Assembly (NCBI GenBank): GCA_958295925.1
Contig: CATQHL010000001.1
Location: 1,747,753-1,811,752, forward strand
Reading direction: 5' to 3'
Length of the DNA: 64,000 bases
Source: an uncultured Acidimicrobiales bacterium
GTDB taxonomy: Bacteria; Actinomycetota; Acidimicrobiia; Acidimicrobiales; CATQHL01
Position 1 is the stretch's first letter. Every line of letters begins with the position of its first letter. The notes under the pieces are model-generated. The model searched no databases and was not told the origin of the DNA. It worked only from the letters and a program-made list of their open reading frames with translations. The translations under genes and the position numbers were made by a program. Shown here in pieces: positions 17,175 through 26,214 of this stretch.

Positions 17175-19385
17175 ATGAATGAACGTCTCCGGCTAGGGGC
17201 GCCAAGAGACGACGCGGCGGCACTCACCTCCGCCATCCTCACAGAGGAGGCCCGCAGGGAGGCACTGCAGGAAGCCCGCGAAAGGCACCCGCTCACCGGC
17301 GGGAGGCTGCCAGGCGTCGGGGAGAGGCCGCAGAGCCTGCGCGCAGGTTTGAAGGTGGGGGGGGCTGGGACGGTGGCGATCGTCGCCCTGCTGGCGCTGA
17401 TGGAGGAAGTTGACAGACTGGTCATGGTCGCCCTGGCGCCCAACATCCAGCAGGCGTTCAACATAGGCGACGGGGTGTTGTTGGGGATATTGGGCTTTGG
17501 GGGGCTGGTGACAGCCGTTGGCGCACTGCCGATGACCTGGCTGGCCAACAGGGCGCGCCGCATCCGCCTGCTGGCTGTGGCTGCCAGTCTGTGGGCTGTC
17601 TTCTCCGTGCTTTGCGGTCTGGCGCAGAACGCTGTCCAATTCTTCGGGGCGCGGCTGGGGGTGTCTGTGGGGCAGTCCGCCCGTTTCCCGCTGCACGGCC
17701 CACTGCTGGCCGACCGCTACCCCATCGGGGTGCGCGGCCGGGTTTTTGCCGGCATGGGGCTGGGGCGGCCGGCCGGCATTCTTGCAGGCTCGGCGCTGCT
17801 AGGTGTGATAGCGGTTGCCGCTGTCAGCCCGGAGAGTTGGCGACTGGTGGTCATAGGCTCCGCCGTGCCCACGGTGCTTCTGGCGCTGGCTGCTCTGCGG
17901 TTCCTCAAGGATCCCGAAAGGTTTGCCAACGAGCGCCTCGCCGTGTTGGGTGAGTCGGACGTTAAAGATGACCCTCCCGTGCCCCTCTTTGCCGCCTTCG
18001 CGAGGCTGCGCAGGGTGCGTACGTTCTATTACCTCTGCGCCGGGGCGGTTGCGGTTGGTTTCGCCTTCGTGGCTTTGCCTGCCCATCTCAGCCTTCTGCT
18101 CGACGGGGAGTACGGCTACGACGCCTACCGCAGAGGCTGGGTGACGTCCCTCACCTGGGTGCTGGCCCTGCCAGCGGTTGCGCTAGCCGGGCGCGCCTAC
18201 GACAAGATCTACCGCCGCAACCCCGAACGGCTTCCAAGAATCGCCGGTGCGCTGATCATTGTCGCCGGGGCTGTGATAGCCGGGGCGCTGCGCTTCGACC
18301 GCCCGGTGGTCTTGTTGGCTCTCCTGGCGGTCGGAAACGCCTGCCTTGCCGCGGCAATGAGCGCGGCCGGGCCGGTGATTTCAGGAGTTGCCCCGTACCG
18401 CCTGAGGGCTGCGGCCTTCGGACTCTTTGCCGTGTTCTTCTTCGGCGTCGGGGGCTTTCTGTTTGGGGTGATGACAGGTGCGATCTCCACGGCGCACGGT
18501 GGGAGGATGGCGGTGAGCGTGCTGGGGGCGCCGCTGATAATGCTGGCAGGGCTGCTGGTTTTCTACGGCACCCGTCACATGCGCGGCGACATGTCGGCGG
18601 CCGTAGACGAAATTCGCGAGGAACGGGAGGAGATACGTCGCACAAGAGCCTCCCCGAAGGAGGTTCCCCTGCTGTGGGTGCACCGACTCGACGCCGGATA
18701 CGGAGGCTCCCAGGTGCTCTTCGACGTGGACTTCAGCCTCAGGCGTGGGGAGAGCCTGGCGGTCATCGGTTCGAACAGCTCCGGGCGCACAACACTGATG
18801 CGTGCCATCAGCGGGCTGCTGCCGCCCGACAGGGGATTTGTTCGGCTGAAGGGGCGAAACATCACATACCTGACCGCCGAGGCCCGTTTCAAGATGGGGA
18901 TGGTGCACATGCGGGGAGGCTCAGGCGTCTTCCGCGAGCTGAGCGTGGACGACAACCTCACTGCTGCAGTGATGCGGGCGGACCTGGAGCGCGCAGAAAT
19001 CGTGACAAGGCGGGAGCGCGTGCTCTCGCTGTTTCCAATGCTGTCGGAGCGGATGGACTCCTCGGCCGGCGAGCTTTCCGGGGGCCAGCAACAGATGCTG
19101 GCGCTGGCGATGGTGCTGATGCACGAGCCGTCGCTGTTGATCATCGACGAGCTCAGCCTGGGTCTTGCGCCCGCCGCACTCTCCGATCTGCTCGAAGTGC
19201 TGGAACAGCTCAAGGGGCGGCAAACCATGCTCTTTGTGGACAGGTCGATTCAGAGTGCCTTGAAACTCGCTGACCGCGCCCTGTTTCTGGAGAAGGGACG
19301 GGTGCGCTTTGAAGGCCCCGCAGAGGAACTGCACAGCCGAAGCGACCTGCTGCGCGTGGCAATGCTGGGAAGCGACTCCCGCTGA
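17175..19385 (+). CDS. MFS-like transporter fused to a LivF-type ABC ATPase
   Basis: A 736-residue fusion. About residues 55-470 form a major-facilitator-like membrane domain with many hydrophobic helices. About residues 497-736 form a LivF-like ABC ATPase, with signature LSGGQQQMLAL and Walker B LLIIDELSLGLAP. The Walker A is GSNSSGRTT (532-540): the catalytic lysine is Arg538, and the codon is clearly CGC. The segment after Walker B reads VDRSIQSALKLADRA where LivF proteins have VEQN. ATP hydrolysis may therefore be weak or absent. It precedes the LivHMG fusion by 17 bases, which lacks its own LivF, so it may supply the second ATPase of that importer or act as a separate transporter. Confidence 0.85.
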   Translation: MNERLRLGAPRDDAAALTSAILTEEARREALQEARERHPLTGGRLPGVGERPQSLRAGLKVGGAGTVAIVALLALMEEVDRLVMVALAPNIQQAFNIGDGVLLGILGFGGLVTAVGALPMTWLANRARRIRLLAVAASLWAVFSVLCGLAQNAVQFFGARLGVSVGQSARFPLHGPLLADRYPIGVRGRVFAGMGLGRPAGILAGSALLGVIAVAAVSPESWRLVVIGSAVPTVLLALAALRFLKDPERFANERLAVLGESDVKDDPPVPLFAAFARLRRVRTFYYLCAGAVAVGFAFVALPAHLSLLLDGEYGYDAYRRGWVTSLTWVLALPAVALAGRAYDKIYRRNPERLPRIAGALIIVAGAVIAGALRFDRPVVLLALLAVGNACLAAAMSAAGPVISGVAPYRLRAAAFGLFAVFFFGVGGFLFGVMTGAISTAHGGRMAVSVLGAPLIMLAGLLVFYGTRHMRGDMSAAVDEIREEREEIRRTRASPKEVPLLWVHRLDAGYGGSQVLFDVDFSLRRGESLAVIGSNSSGRTTLMRAISGLLPPDRGFVRLKGRNITYLTAEARFKMGMVHMRGGSGVFRELSVDDNLTAAVMRADLERAEIVTRRERVLSLFPMLSERMDSSAGELSGGQQQMLALAMVLMHEPSLLIIDELSLGLAPAALSDLLEVLEQLKGRQTMLFVDRSIQSALKLADRALFLEKGRVRFEGPAEELHSRSDLLRVAMLGSDSR

Positions 19386-19402
19386 GGAAGGGCGGCTGAG
19401 CA

Positions 19403-22399
19403 GTGGTTGAGTTCCTGGGCTGGGGTTTCTCATTTCAAGACCTGTTCACAGGCGTCGTGACGGGGCTCACCTACGCGGCTTTGGGGGCCGGTTTTGTGCT
19501 CATATATCGGGCAACCGGCGTGCTGAACTTCGCCCACGCCGAGGTGGGCGCCTTCTCCGTGGCGCTGTTTGCACTCATGGTCTTGAACTTCAACCTGAAC
19601 TGGTGGTTTGCGTTTGTGCTGACGATTCTGGCCGGGGCTCTGGTGAGCGGGACCATAGAGATCACCATCATCCGCCGCTTCTCCAACGCATCCCGACTCG
19701 TGCTGCTGATCGCGACCATAGGCGTGGCGCAGCTTCTGCTGCTGGCGCGGCTCAGCCTTCCCGCAGTGTCGGAGCCCGGCCCCATTCCGTTGCCGTTTGT
19801 CGAGCAGTGGGCGCTGGCCGGCCAGGTACGCATACTCGGCCGCGACCTGCTCGTGCTGATCCTTGTGCCTGCCCTTGTGCTCCTGCTTGCGCTCCTGATG
19901 CACGGAACCCGCGCCGGGCTCGCCATAAGGGCAGCCGCTGAGAACCCTGACACCGCCAAACTCTTCGGCATCAGCGTGCGGCGCTCCTCCACCGCAATAT
20001 GGGCAATCGCCGGTGCGCTGGCAGCAGCCACCGCGGTGCTGTTCGTCCCCCTCTCGGGCATCAGCGCCTCCCAGACCAGCACGGCAGCCCTTGGGGCGCC
20101 CCTGCTTTTGCGCGCCCTGATGGTGGGGTTGCTGGCCAGGATGCGTTCGCTTCCCCTAACACTCATAAGCGGGGTGGCAGTAGGCATCTTCGAGAAGATC
20201 ATCCGCAGCAACGTCGACTCCACCAACCGCTCAGTTGTCGACCTCTATCTGTTCCTGGCTGTGCTGGTGGTGGTGCTCTTCGGCATTCGACAGCGTCGGC
20301 TGGAGTTCGCCGACTGGTCCTTGACCTCCAAGATCCGCCCGATTCCACGCCGTCTTGCCAACTCGTGGGCTATTCGCAACCTTCAGGGGATCGGGCTCTG
20401 GGTGCTCTTCGGCGCCCTCGCCCTTCTGGGGTGGGGCCTGGAGTCGCCGTCGGCGCTCTGGCTCTGGTCGGGGATTCTGCTCTTCACGATGGCGGCCTTG
20501 TCGATCACGCTCCTGACCGGCTGGGCGGGGCAGATCTCCCTTGGACAGTTCGCCTTCGTAGGGCTGGGGGCTTTCACAGCGGTGGCCCTCACCTCCGGTC
20601 ACGACCTAATCCCCTTTGGCATGACGTACATCGGGCTTGACCTCCCCTGGGGGCTGGCAGTGTTGGTGAGCACCGTCTTCGGCGCGCTTGCCGCCCTGCT
20701 TATAGGCCTTCCTGCATTGAGGGCGCGCGGCCTCTACCTTGCTGTGATCACGCTCGCCTTCGCAGTGGCAGCCTCAAGCTGGATTTTCCCCCAGAAGGTC
20801 TTCAGCGGCGGGACAACCGCCGTGCGCCCGGTGAACGAGCCCGTGATCGGGCCGTTCGACTTTGGCGAGTCGCGGAAGTCCTTCTACTTCCTCTGCCTGG
20901 GGTTCCTGGCTGCGGTCACGATCGTGGTGGCTCGCCTAAGGAGGACAGGCATAGGTCGTTCGATGATCGCCATGAGGGAAAACGAGGAGTTGGCTGCAGC
21001 GTCCACCGTCTCGCCCGGACGCATGAAGATCGTTGCTTTCGCCAGCGCAGGCGCCATAGCAGCCTTGGCGGGAACGCTGTATGCCACGCTCCAGGCAAAC
21101 CTCAGCCCCTCCAACACTTTCCGCCCGGAGTTCTCCATCGACGTGGTGGCCATCTCGGTAATCGGGGGGATGGGTACGGTGGCCGGGCCGTTTCTGGGTT
21201 CCCTCTGGGTGAAGGGCCTGCCTGCCCTGGTGGACACCACCGCTCCGCCGCTGACCGTTCAGCTGGCCACCAGCGGGGCGGGTCTGCTTCTGTTGCTGCT
21301 CTACTTTCCTGGCGGCTTCTCGCAGATCGTCTACAACGCCCGCGACGGTCTGCTGCGTGCGCTGGAACGGCGACGGGAGGCGAGATCGGGGTCGGCGCCC
21401 GGCGATGGGGTTGCTGGCGATGCGGCGCCCGTCGATGGGGTGGCTGGAGCGTTTGACGGCGATGCGCATCCCAGGTTTGTCGAGGCTCCGTCGTATGAAG
21501 TATCGGGCCTCGAGCCGCCAGGGAGCGCCGCCCGCGAGGATTACATGGGGGGAGCCGTTTGGCGCTCGGGGGTGGTCTTCCCTGAAGATGCCGGTTACAG
21601 AATCCCGCAGGCGGGCGAACTCTGGCTCTCGACGCAAAACGTGAGCGTACGCTTCGGCGGGAATCTGGCCGTAGACGGGGTTGACTTTGATGTGAGGCGC
21701 GGCGAACTGGTGGGACTGATCGGCACCAACGGGGCAGGCAAGTCGTCGTTCCTGAACGCCATCGGCGGATTTCTGCCACACACAGGCGAAGTGGAGGTGT
21801 CCGGTAGCATCGAAGTGCTGGGACGCAAAGTTTCGGGTCTGAGCGCGCACAGACGGCATCGGCTCGGTCTGGGGCGGAGTTTCCAGTCGCCTCGACTGTT
21901 CCCAGACTTGACGGTTTCGGAAACCATCATGGTTGCCCTGGAGGCTCGGGAGCGCTCCATGCTGGTGTCGTCGTTTCTGGCGCTGCCATCCTCCTTACGG
22001 GCTGAGGGACGCAAGCGGGCGGCGACTGCCGAGTTGGTGGACTACTTCGGACTCGGACGTTTCGCCGACCACTTCGTCTCAGAGCTCTCCACAGGCACTC
22101 GCCGCATCGTTGCGCTGGCCTGCCTGCTGGCCAACGACGCCCGGGTGTTGCTCATGGACGAGCCTGCAGGTGGCCTGTCCCAGCCGGAGACAGAGGCGTT
22201 TGCTCTCCTCATTAAGCGTCTGCAAGACGAAATGGACGCCACAATAGTAATGATCGAGCATGACATGACGCTTGTAATGGGCATCAGCGACAGGGTCTAC
22301 TGCCTGGAGGCAGGCTCGGTGATCGCCAAGGGCACCCCTGCCACGCTGCGGGAGAATCCCCGCGTCCTGGCTTCCTACCTGGGCGGTGGCCTGGACTGA
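19403..22399 (+). CDS. LivH-LivM-LivG fusion: ABC importer permeases plus ATPase
   Basis: One 998-residue chain holds three normally separate subunits of a branched-chain amino-acid-type importer. LivH spans about 1-300 (LTYAALGAGFVLIYRATGVLNFAHAE-type start, split here), LivM about 340-650 (GWAGQISLGQFAFVGLGAF and IGGMGTVAGPFLGS), and LivG about 745-998. Walker A is GTNGAGKSS (774-782), signature LSTGTRRIVALA, Walker B VLLMDEPAGGL and switch MIEHDM, so this ATPase looks active. The linker before LivG holds a short Gly-Asp-Gly-Val-Ala repeat. The substrate-binding lipoprotein is encoded divergently upstream. Confidence 0.9.
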   Translation: MVEFLGWGFSFQDLFTGVVTGLTYAALGAGFVLIYRATGVLNFAHAEVGAFSVALFALMVLNFNLNWWFAFVLTILAGALVSGTIEITIIRRFSNASRLVLLIATIGVAQLLLLARLSLPAVSEPGPIPLPFVEQWALAGQVRILGRDLLVLILVPALVLLLALLMHGTRAGLAIRAAAENPDTAKLFGISVRRSSTAIWAIAGALAAATAVLFVPLSGISASQTSTAALGAPLLLRALMVGLLARMRSLPLTLISGVAVGIFEKIIRSNVDSTNRSVVDLYLFLAVLVVVLFGIRQRRLEFADWSLTSKIRPIPRRLANSWAIRNLQGIGLWVLFGALALLGWGLESPSALWLWSGILLFTMAALSITLLTGWAGQISLGQFAFVGLGAFTAVALTSGHDLIPFGMTYIGLDLPWGLAVLVSTVFGALAALLIGLPALRARGLYLAVITLAFAVAASSWIFPQKVFSGGTTAVRPVNEPVIGPFDFGESRKSFYFLCLGFLAAVTIVVARLRRTGIGRSMIAMRENEELAAASTVSPGRMKIVAFASAGAIAALAGTLYATLQANLSPSNTFRPEFSIDVVAISVIGGMGTVAGPFLGSLWVKGLPALVDTTAPPLTVQLATSGAGLLLLLLYFPGGFSQIVYNARDGLLRALERRREARSGSAPGDGVAGDAAPVDGVAGAFDGDAHPRFVEAPSYEVSGLEPPGSAAREDYMGGAVWRSGVVFPEDAGYRIPQAGELWLSTQNVSVRFGGNLAVDGVDFDVRRGELVGLIGTNGAGKSSFLNAIGGFLPHTGEVEVSGSIEVLGRKVSGLSAHRRHRLGLGRSFQSPRLFPDLTVSETIMVALEARERSMLVSSFLALPSSLRAEGRKRAATAELVDYFGLGRFADHFVSELSTGTRRIVALACLLANDARVLLMDEPAGGLSQPETEAFALLIKRLQDEMDATIVMIEHDMTLVMGISDRVYCLEAGSVIAKGTPATLRENPRVLASYLGGGLD

Positions 22400-22404
22400 G
22401 GAGG

Positions 22405-23637
22405 GTGGATTCGCCCGACTTGAGCCCGGCGGCCATCTCGGAGGCGCTGACCGGAATCAGCGGCGGGCTCCCGGCGGCTTCAGTGAGGCGGCTCACGGGC
22501 GGGTATTCGTGGATCACCCTGCGCGTGGACTTCGCCGCCGCTTCGGTGATCGTGCGTGTTGCTCCGCTGGGCGGGACCGTGGAGCCCTATGACCCCGAGT
22601 CTGAGGCGCTCCGGCTGCGGGCTGCCGCCCCGTTTGTGCGAGTGCCGGAGGTGCTCGGGGTATTTGATACCCCGAACCCCCTCGGGCGCCCATTCGGGGT
22701 GTATTCATTCCTGGAGGGTGAGGTTGTCCGCAAGCCGGCAGATCCAAAGCCGTACGTTCAGGCGGCGGTAGAGGCCCTTGGCGGGCTGCATGGCGGGGCC
22801 GATGCTTCCCTGGTGGATCCCGCAAGAAGCGTGGGGGAGGCCATTTCGGCGGAGCTTGGAAGGATGAATGATCAATACCGGCGGTGTTGGCGCCATCCCG
22901 GAATCGACGTTGCGTTGAGGTGGCTGCGCCACCACAAGCCAGACTGCGGGGAAAGCCCGACGCTCTGCCACGGGGATTTTCGACCGGCAAATCTTCTCTG
23001 GACGGGGCCAGGTCGGCTTTCCGGCGTGATTGACTGGGAGCGGGCCTGGGCGGGCGATCCGCACTGCGACCTGGCATTCAGCATGCTCTTCGGGGGCTGG
23101 GCTTCCGTCGAAGGGTCGGCGCTGGAGGGCTACGTCCGTTCCGGCGGGGTTTCGATAGTACGTGAAAGGCTCGCCTATGCCCTGCGCCTGGAGAGGGTCA
23201 GGGCATACCTTTCGGCTATGACCGGTCTGGCCGCCCTGTTCTCTGGCCGCTCCGATGACTTGCGCCTTTTCGGCATTGGGGGAGCCGCCCAGGCGGGTGC
23301 CTGGGATTTGGTGCGGTGGCTCGAGGCCGGTCTGCCTCCTCTCGGCGAAGTGGTGCCCCGTCCACCTGAAGTTGGTTGCCCGCTGCATGTCGCCTGCGGG
23401 GATTCGAGTTCTCCCTTGGCGGAGGCTGGCTTACCCGCGAGGTCAGACCTGCCTGTCGTTCAGGGGCTCGAGCAGCCAGACCTTGCGGAATGGGAGTTGG
23501 AGTGGGGTCGCCTGCTCGAGAGGGCTGACGACTGCGGCCCGGAACTCACTTCCCCGCTGCTCGAATTGGGCAGGCGGGACGCGCCCCTCACCGCCGCAGC
23601 CGCAGCCGTTCGATGGCGCGACCTGTGGACTGGCTAA
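22405..23637 (+). CDS. APH-family phosphotransferase
   Basis: A 410-residue kinase-like protein of the aminoglycoside phosphotransferase/ACAD10 group. The catalytic loop CHGDFRPANLL (H189, D191) and the metal-binding IDWE (209-212) are intact. Proteins of this group in actinobacteria usually sit with acyl-CoA genes and phosphorylate small hydroxylated metabolites rather than antibiotics. The C-terminal 110 residues are a helical extension without a recognised catalytic motif. It starts at GTG 22405, five bases after the transporter fusion, so co-expression is likely. Confidence 0.8.
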   Translation: MDSPDLSPAAISEALTGISGGLPAASVRRLTGGYSWITLRVDFAAASVIVRVAPLGGTVEPYDPESEALRLRAAAPFVRVPEVLGVFDTPNPLGRPFGVYSFLEGEVVRKPADPKPYVQAAVEALGGLHGGADASLVDPARSVGEAISAELGRMNDQYRRCWRHPGIDVALRWLRHHKPDCGESPTLCHGDFRPANLLWTGPGRLSGVIDWERAWAGDPHCDLAFSMLFGGWASVEGSALEGYVRSGGVSIVRERLAYALRLERVRAYLSAMTGLAALFSGRSDDLRLFGIGGAAQAGAWDLVRWLEAGLPPLGEVVPRPPEVGCPLHVACGDSSSPLAEAGLPARSDLPVVQGLEQPDLAEWELEWGRLLERADDCGPELTSPLLELGRRDAPLTAAAAAVRWRDLWTG

Positions 23638-23769
23638 CCCTGCTGTCGCAGACGCATGATTATCTCCACGCCGACTTTGAAGGGCTTGTTCCCATGCCCT
23701 GGGCGTTCGGTAAATTAGAGACCTCCCGCCTCCCCATGAACGACCACCCGATTTGATAAGCGCCTTCCG

Positions 23770-24774
23770 ATGCCATTGACAGCCCAGGACGAGTATCTGC
23801 ATCTTCCGCCTGAAGGCGGGGACGGGCTTTGGAGCGACAACTTCTGGTTCTCTGTGACCGACCGTGAGGCGGACGTGTTCGGCATAAACCACATTCACGC
23901 AAGCCTCTCGCATGGCTACGTCAGGGCGAGCGCCTTCTACGTGATTGACGGGGTGCCTCAGCAGTGGGCTTCACGCCAGCCGCTGGCACCTGAGACCAGT
24001 TTCAAGACGCTTGGCGACGGACGGGTGGGGTACTCCGTGCTGCAGCCGTTCGGCGCCTATCGCTGGGAGTTTGACGGCCCCAGGTTCGGTTTCGACCTGC
24101 GCTTTGACGCCCGTTTTGAGAAGTTCGACTACGACGACTGCCTAGGCGGCAATCCGCTGGCCACCTACGAGCAATACGGCGGCCACTACGAGCAGGCGCT
24201 GGTGTGCAGGGGCAGCCTGGAGACCTATGGCGGGCATCGAGCGGGCGAGCGGCGAGCCATCGAGTGCTGGTCGCATCGCGACCACTCCTGGACGCACCGA
24301 TTCAGGGAGCCGTCCTCCTGGGAGCCCCGGCGCCGCAAGACGCAGCAGGCGTCCTGGGGCCACTTCTGGCCGTCGGTTCAACTCCCTGGCCGTCACCTCA
24401 ACTCGTTCGGCTGGATGAGCCCTACCCAACCCCTCCCCCCCGGTCGTGCGCACACGGGAGGATGGGTGGCCGACGCCTCAGGCTCCCGCCCTCTCCGCGC
24501 CGCCACCTGCGTTCCCCGCATGGAGGACGACGAGCGGACGGCCATGTCGTTCCGCATGAAGTTTGAGCTGACCGACGGGGAGACGCTCACGGTGCTCACC
24601 GGCCGCAAGTGGGCGCAGACCCGCAACGGGCTGATGCGTGATGAGAACGACGCCGAGGCCCGTCTGGACTGCTACGAGCCGTTCTTCGACTTTGAGGTTC
24701 TGGAGACCGGCGAGCGGGGTTACGGGGTGGTGGAGTACTCGGTTCACCCGCCCCATCCCCGCTACAGGTTCTGA
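23770..24774 (+). CDS. Lipocalin/CrtC-like beta-barrel protein, function unknown
   Basis: A 334-residue soluble protein without signal peptide or membrane helix. It is rich in aromatic and Trp/His/Arg residues and has the pattern of two consecutive lipocalin-like barrels (DNFWFSVTDREADVFGINHI, YRWEFDGPRFGFDLRFDA, then CWSHRDHSWTHRF). This resembles a family common in Acidimicrobiia and mycobacteria, distantly like hydroxyneurosporene synthase; the enzyme activity is not known. Its stop shares one base with the next gene, an F420 oxidoreductase, suggesting a common lipid or steroid-like substrate. Confidence 0.6.
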   Translation: MPLTAQDEYLHLPPEGGDGLWSDNFWFSVTDREADVFGINHIHASLSHGYVRASAFYVIDGVPQQWASRQPLAPETSFKTLGDGRVGYSVLQPFGAYRWEFDGPRFGFDLRFDARFEKFDYDDCLGGNPLATYEQYGGHYEQALVCRGSLETYGGHRAGERRAIECWSHRDHSWTHRFREPSSWEPRRRKTQQASWGHFWPSVQLPGRHLNSFGWMSPTQPLPPGRAHTGGWVADASGSRPLRAATCVPRMEDDERTAMSFRMKFELTDGETLTVLTGRKWAQTRNGLMRDENDAEARLDCYEPFFDFEVLETGERGYGVVEYSVHPPHPRYRF

Positions 24775-25688
24775 TGCGCTTCGGGCTGCACCTGCCGCAG
24801 TTGGGGCGCTCGGCCAGCTGCGGGCACGTCGTCTCGGTCGCTGCTCGGGCCGAAGGGCTGGGCTTCGACGACGTCTGGGTGGCCGACCACGTGGCGGTCC
24901 CCCTTTCGCTTGCCGGCATGCCGTCGTTTTTCCCCGAGCCGGTGCCGCTGCTGGCGGCTGCCGCCTCCCACACCAGCCGGGTCGGGATCGGAACCAGCGT
25001 GCTGGTGCCCGCCTACCGCAACCCGATGCAGTTCGCCAAGCAATGGGCGACGCTTGACTGGCTCTCAGGGGGTCGCAGCGTCCTCGGCGTCGGCGCGGGC
25101 TGGCTTGACGAGGAGTTCGCCGCCTGCGGGGTGCCGAAGGAGGGGCGCGGAAGACGCCTGGACGACTACATCGCCGGCTGGCGGGTTGCCTGGGAAGGGG
25201 GGACAGCCTTTGAAAGCGCCCATTTCAGCTACAGGGATGTGCGAGTCAAGCCCCAGCCGCCTGGCCGTGTGCCGATATGGGTCGGCGGTTCCTCCGAAGG
25301 TGCCTTGCGCCGCGCCGCACGCAATCAGGGATGGATGGGCACCTGGGCGCCGCTGCATGTGTTTCGTGAGCGGCTCGAGAGGCTGCGGGCGCATCAGGAG
25401 GAGTCATCTGTCGGCGAAGACGTGACCGTTTCAATCCACCTGGAAGTCCGCCTAGGTGATCCCCTGGGCGGCGGCGGGCGCTGGAGCGAGGTTGGAGACG
25501 GCTATGGCGACCGCCCTGTGACGACAGGCTCTCCCGGCGAGATCGCCGAGAAACTGGCCGCGTATGTGGACGCAGGACTCCAGCATGTGCTGATGGTGCC
25601 CCTGGCCCGCTCAAATGAGGAGTGGGACTCTCACATCGAGGGGCTGTGCGAAGTCAAGTCGCTGCTGAGCCGGGAGTGCGGCGGTTAG
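24774..25688 (+). CDS. F420-dependent LLM-class oxidoreductase
   Basis: A 304-residue luciferase-like TIM-barrel protein. MRFGLHLPQLGRSASCGHVV, then AEGLGFDDVWVADHVAVP, RVGIGTSVLVPAYRNPMQFA and GGRSVLGVGAGWLDEEFAAC form the standard series of this class, which usually uses reduced F420. The C-terminus ends with AAYVDAGLQHVLMVPL. It overlaps the preceding gene by one base. The substrate is unknown; context suggests catabolism of a hydrophobic compound. Confidence 0.88.
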   Translation: MRFGLHLPQLGRSASCGHVVSVAARAEGLGFDDVWVADHVAVPLSLAGMPSFFPEPVPLLAAAASHTSRVGIGTSVLVPAYRNPMQFAKQWATLDWLSGGRSVLGVGAGWLDEEFAACGVPKEGRGRRLDDYIAGWRVAWEGGTAFESAHFSYRDVRVKPQPPGRVPIWVGGSSEGALRRAARNQGWMGTWAPLHVFRERLERLRAHQEESSVGEDVTVSIHLEVRLGDPLGGGGRWSEVGDGYGDRPVTTGSPGEIAEKLAAYVDAGLQHVLMVPLARSNEEWDSHIEGLCEVKSLLSRECGG

Positions 25689-25722
25689 TCTGTCGGGCGC
25701 AAGGGAAGAGAGGAAAAAGGCC

Positions 25723-26199
25723 ATGATCGATCTTGTTAAGCCGTTTCACGTAGGGCTGGTTGTGCCCGACGTTGCAGAGGCTATGGACACCTACTCAAAG
25801 GCGATGGGAGTCACTTGGTACAAGAAGCAGTACCTGGAGCTCGACATCCTCGTGGACGGGGCCGTGGTGAGCACGAGCGTCCACTTCAACTACACGGTGG
25901 AAGGGCCGGTTCAGCTTGAGCTTTGCTCCGGTCCCGCGGGGTCGTTTTGGGATCCTGCAGCTCACGAGGGGTTGAACCACGTCGGGTACTGGACGGACGA
26001 CTTCGACTCCGACATCGCCAAGCTGATGTCGCAGGGCTGGCGCATGCGCAACGCCGGGGTTGGCGAGGAGGGAAAGCCCGCCGCCTTCGCGTACGTAATC
26101 TCCCCTCAGAATCATCAGGTTGAGATCATCGACGAGGCGATGCGCCCGATTTTTGAGAATTGGTACGCAGGCGGGGACTTCGGGTTGCCGTCAGCCTAG
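25723..26199 (+). CDS. VOC-family (glyoxalase fold) protein
   Basis: A 158-residue protein of the vicinal oxygen chelate fold: KPFHVGLVVPDVAEAMDTYS at the start, VQLELCSGPAGSFWD in the middle and NHVGYWTDDFDSDI after it. His9, Glu62 and His93 could serve as metal ligands as in methylmalonyl-CoA epimerases and dioxygenases. A strong ribosome binding region (GGGAAGAGAGGAAAAAGG) lies just upstream. It is 34 bases after the F420 oxidoreductase and probably in the same transcript. Confidence 0.8.
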   Translation: MIDLVKPFHVGLVVPDVAEAMDTYSKAMGVTWYKKQYLELDILVDGAVVSTSVHFNYTVEGPVQLELCSGPAGSFWDPAAHEGLNHVGYWTDDFDSDIAKLMSQGWRMRNAGVGEEGKPAAFAYVISPQNHQVEIIDEAMRPIFENWYAGGDFGLPSA

Positions 26200-26214
26200 G
26201 CTCTGGTGCCTAGG
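26195..26214. terminator. Hairpin holding both stop codons of convergent genes
   Basis: CCTAGGC at 26195-26201 and GCCTAGG at 26208-26214 form a seven-base-pair stem with a six-base loop. The TAG stop of the VOC gene (26197-26199) lies in the left arm and the TAG stop of the opposite gene (complement of 26210-26212) in the right arm. The symmetric placement suggests a compact two-way termination or mRNA-end structure; there is no T-tract. Confidence 0.4.
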
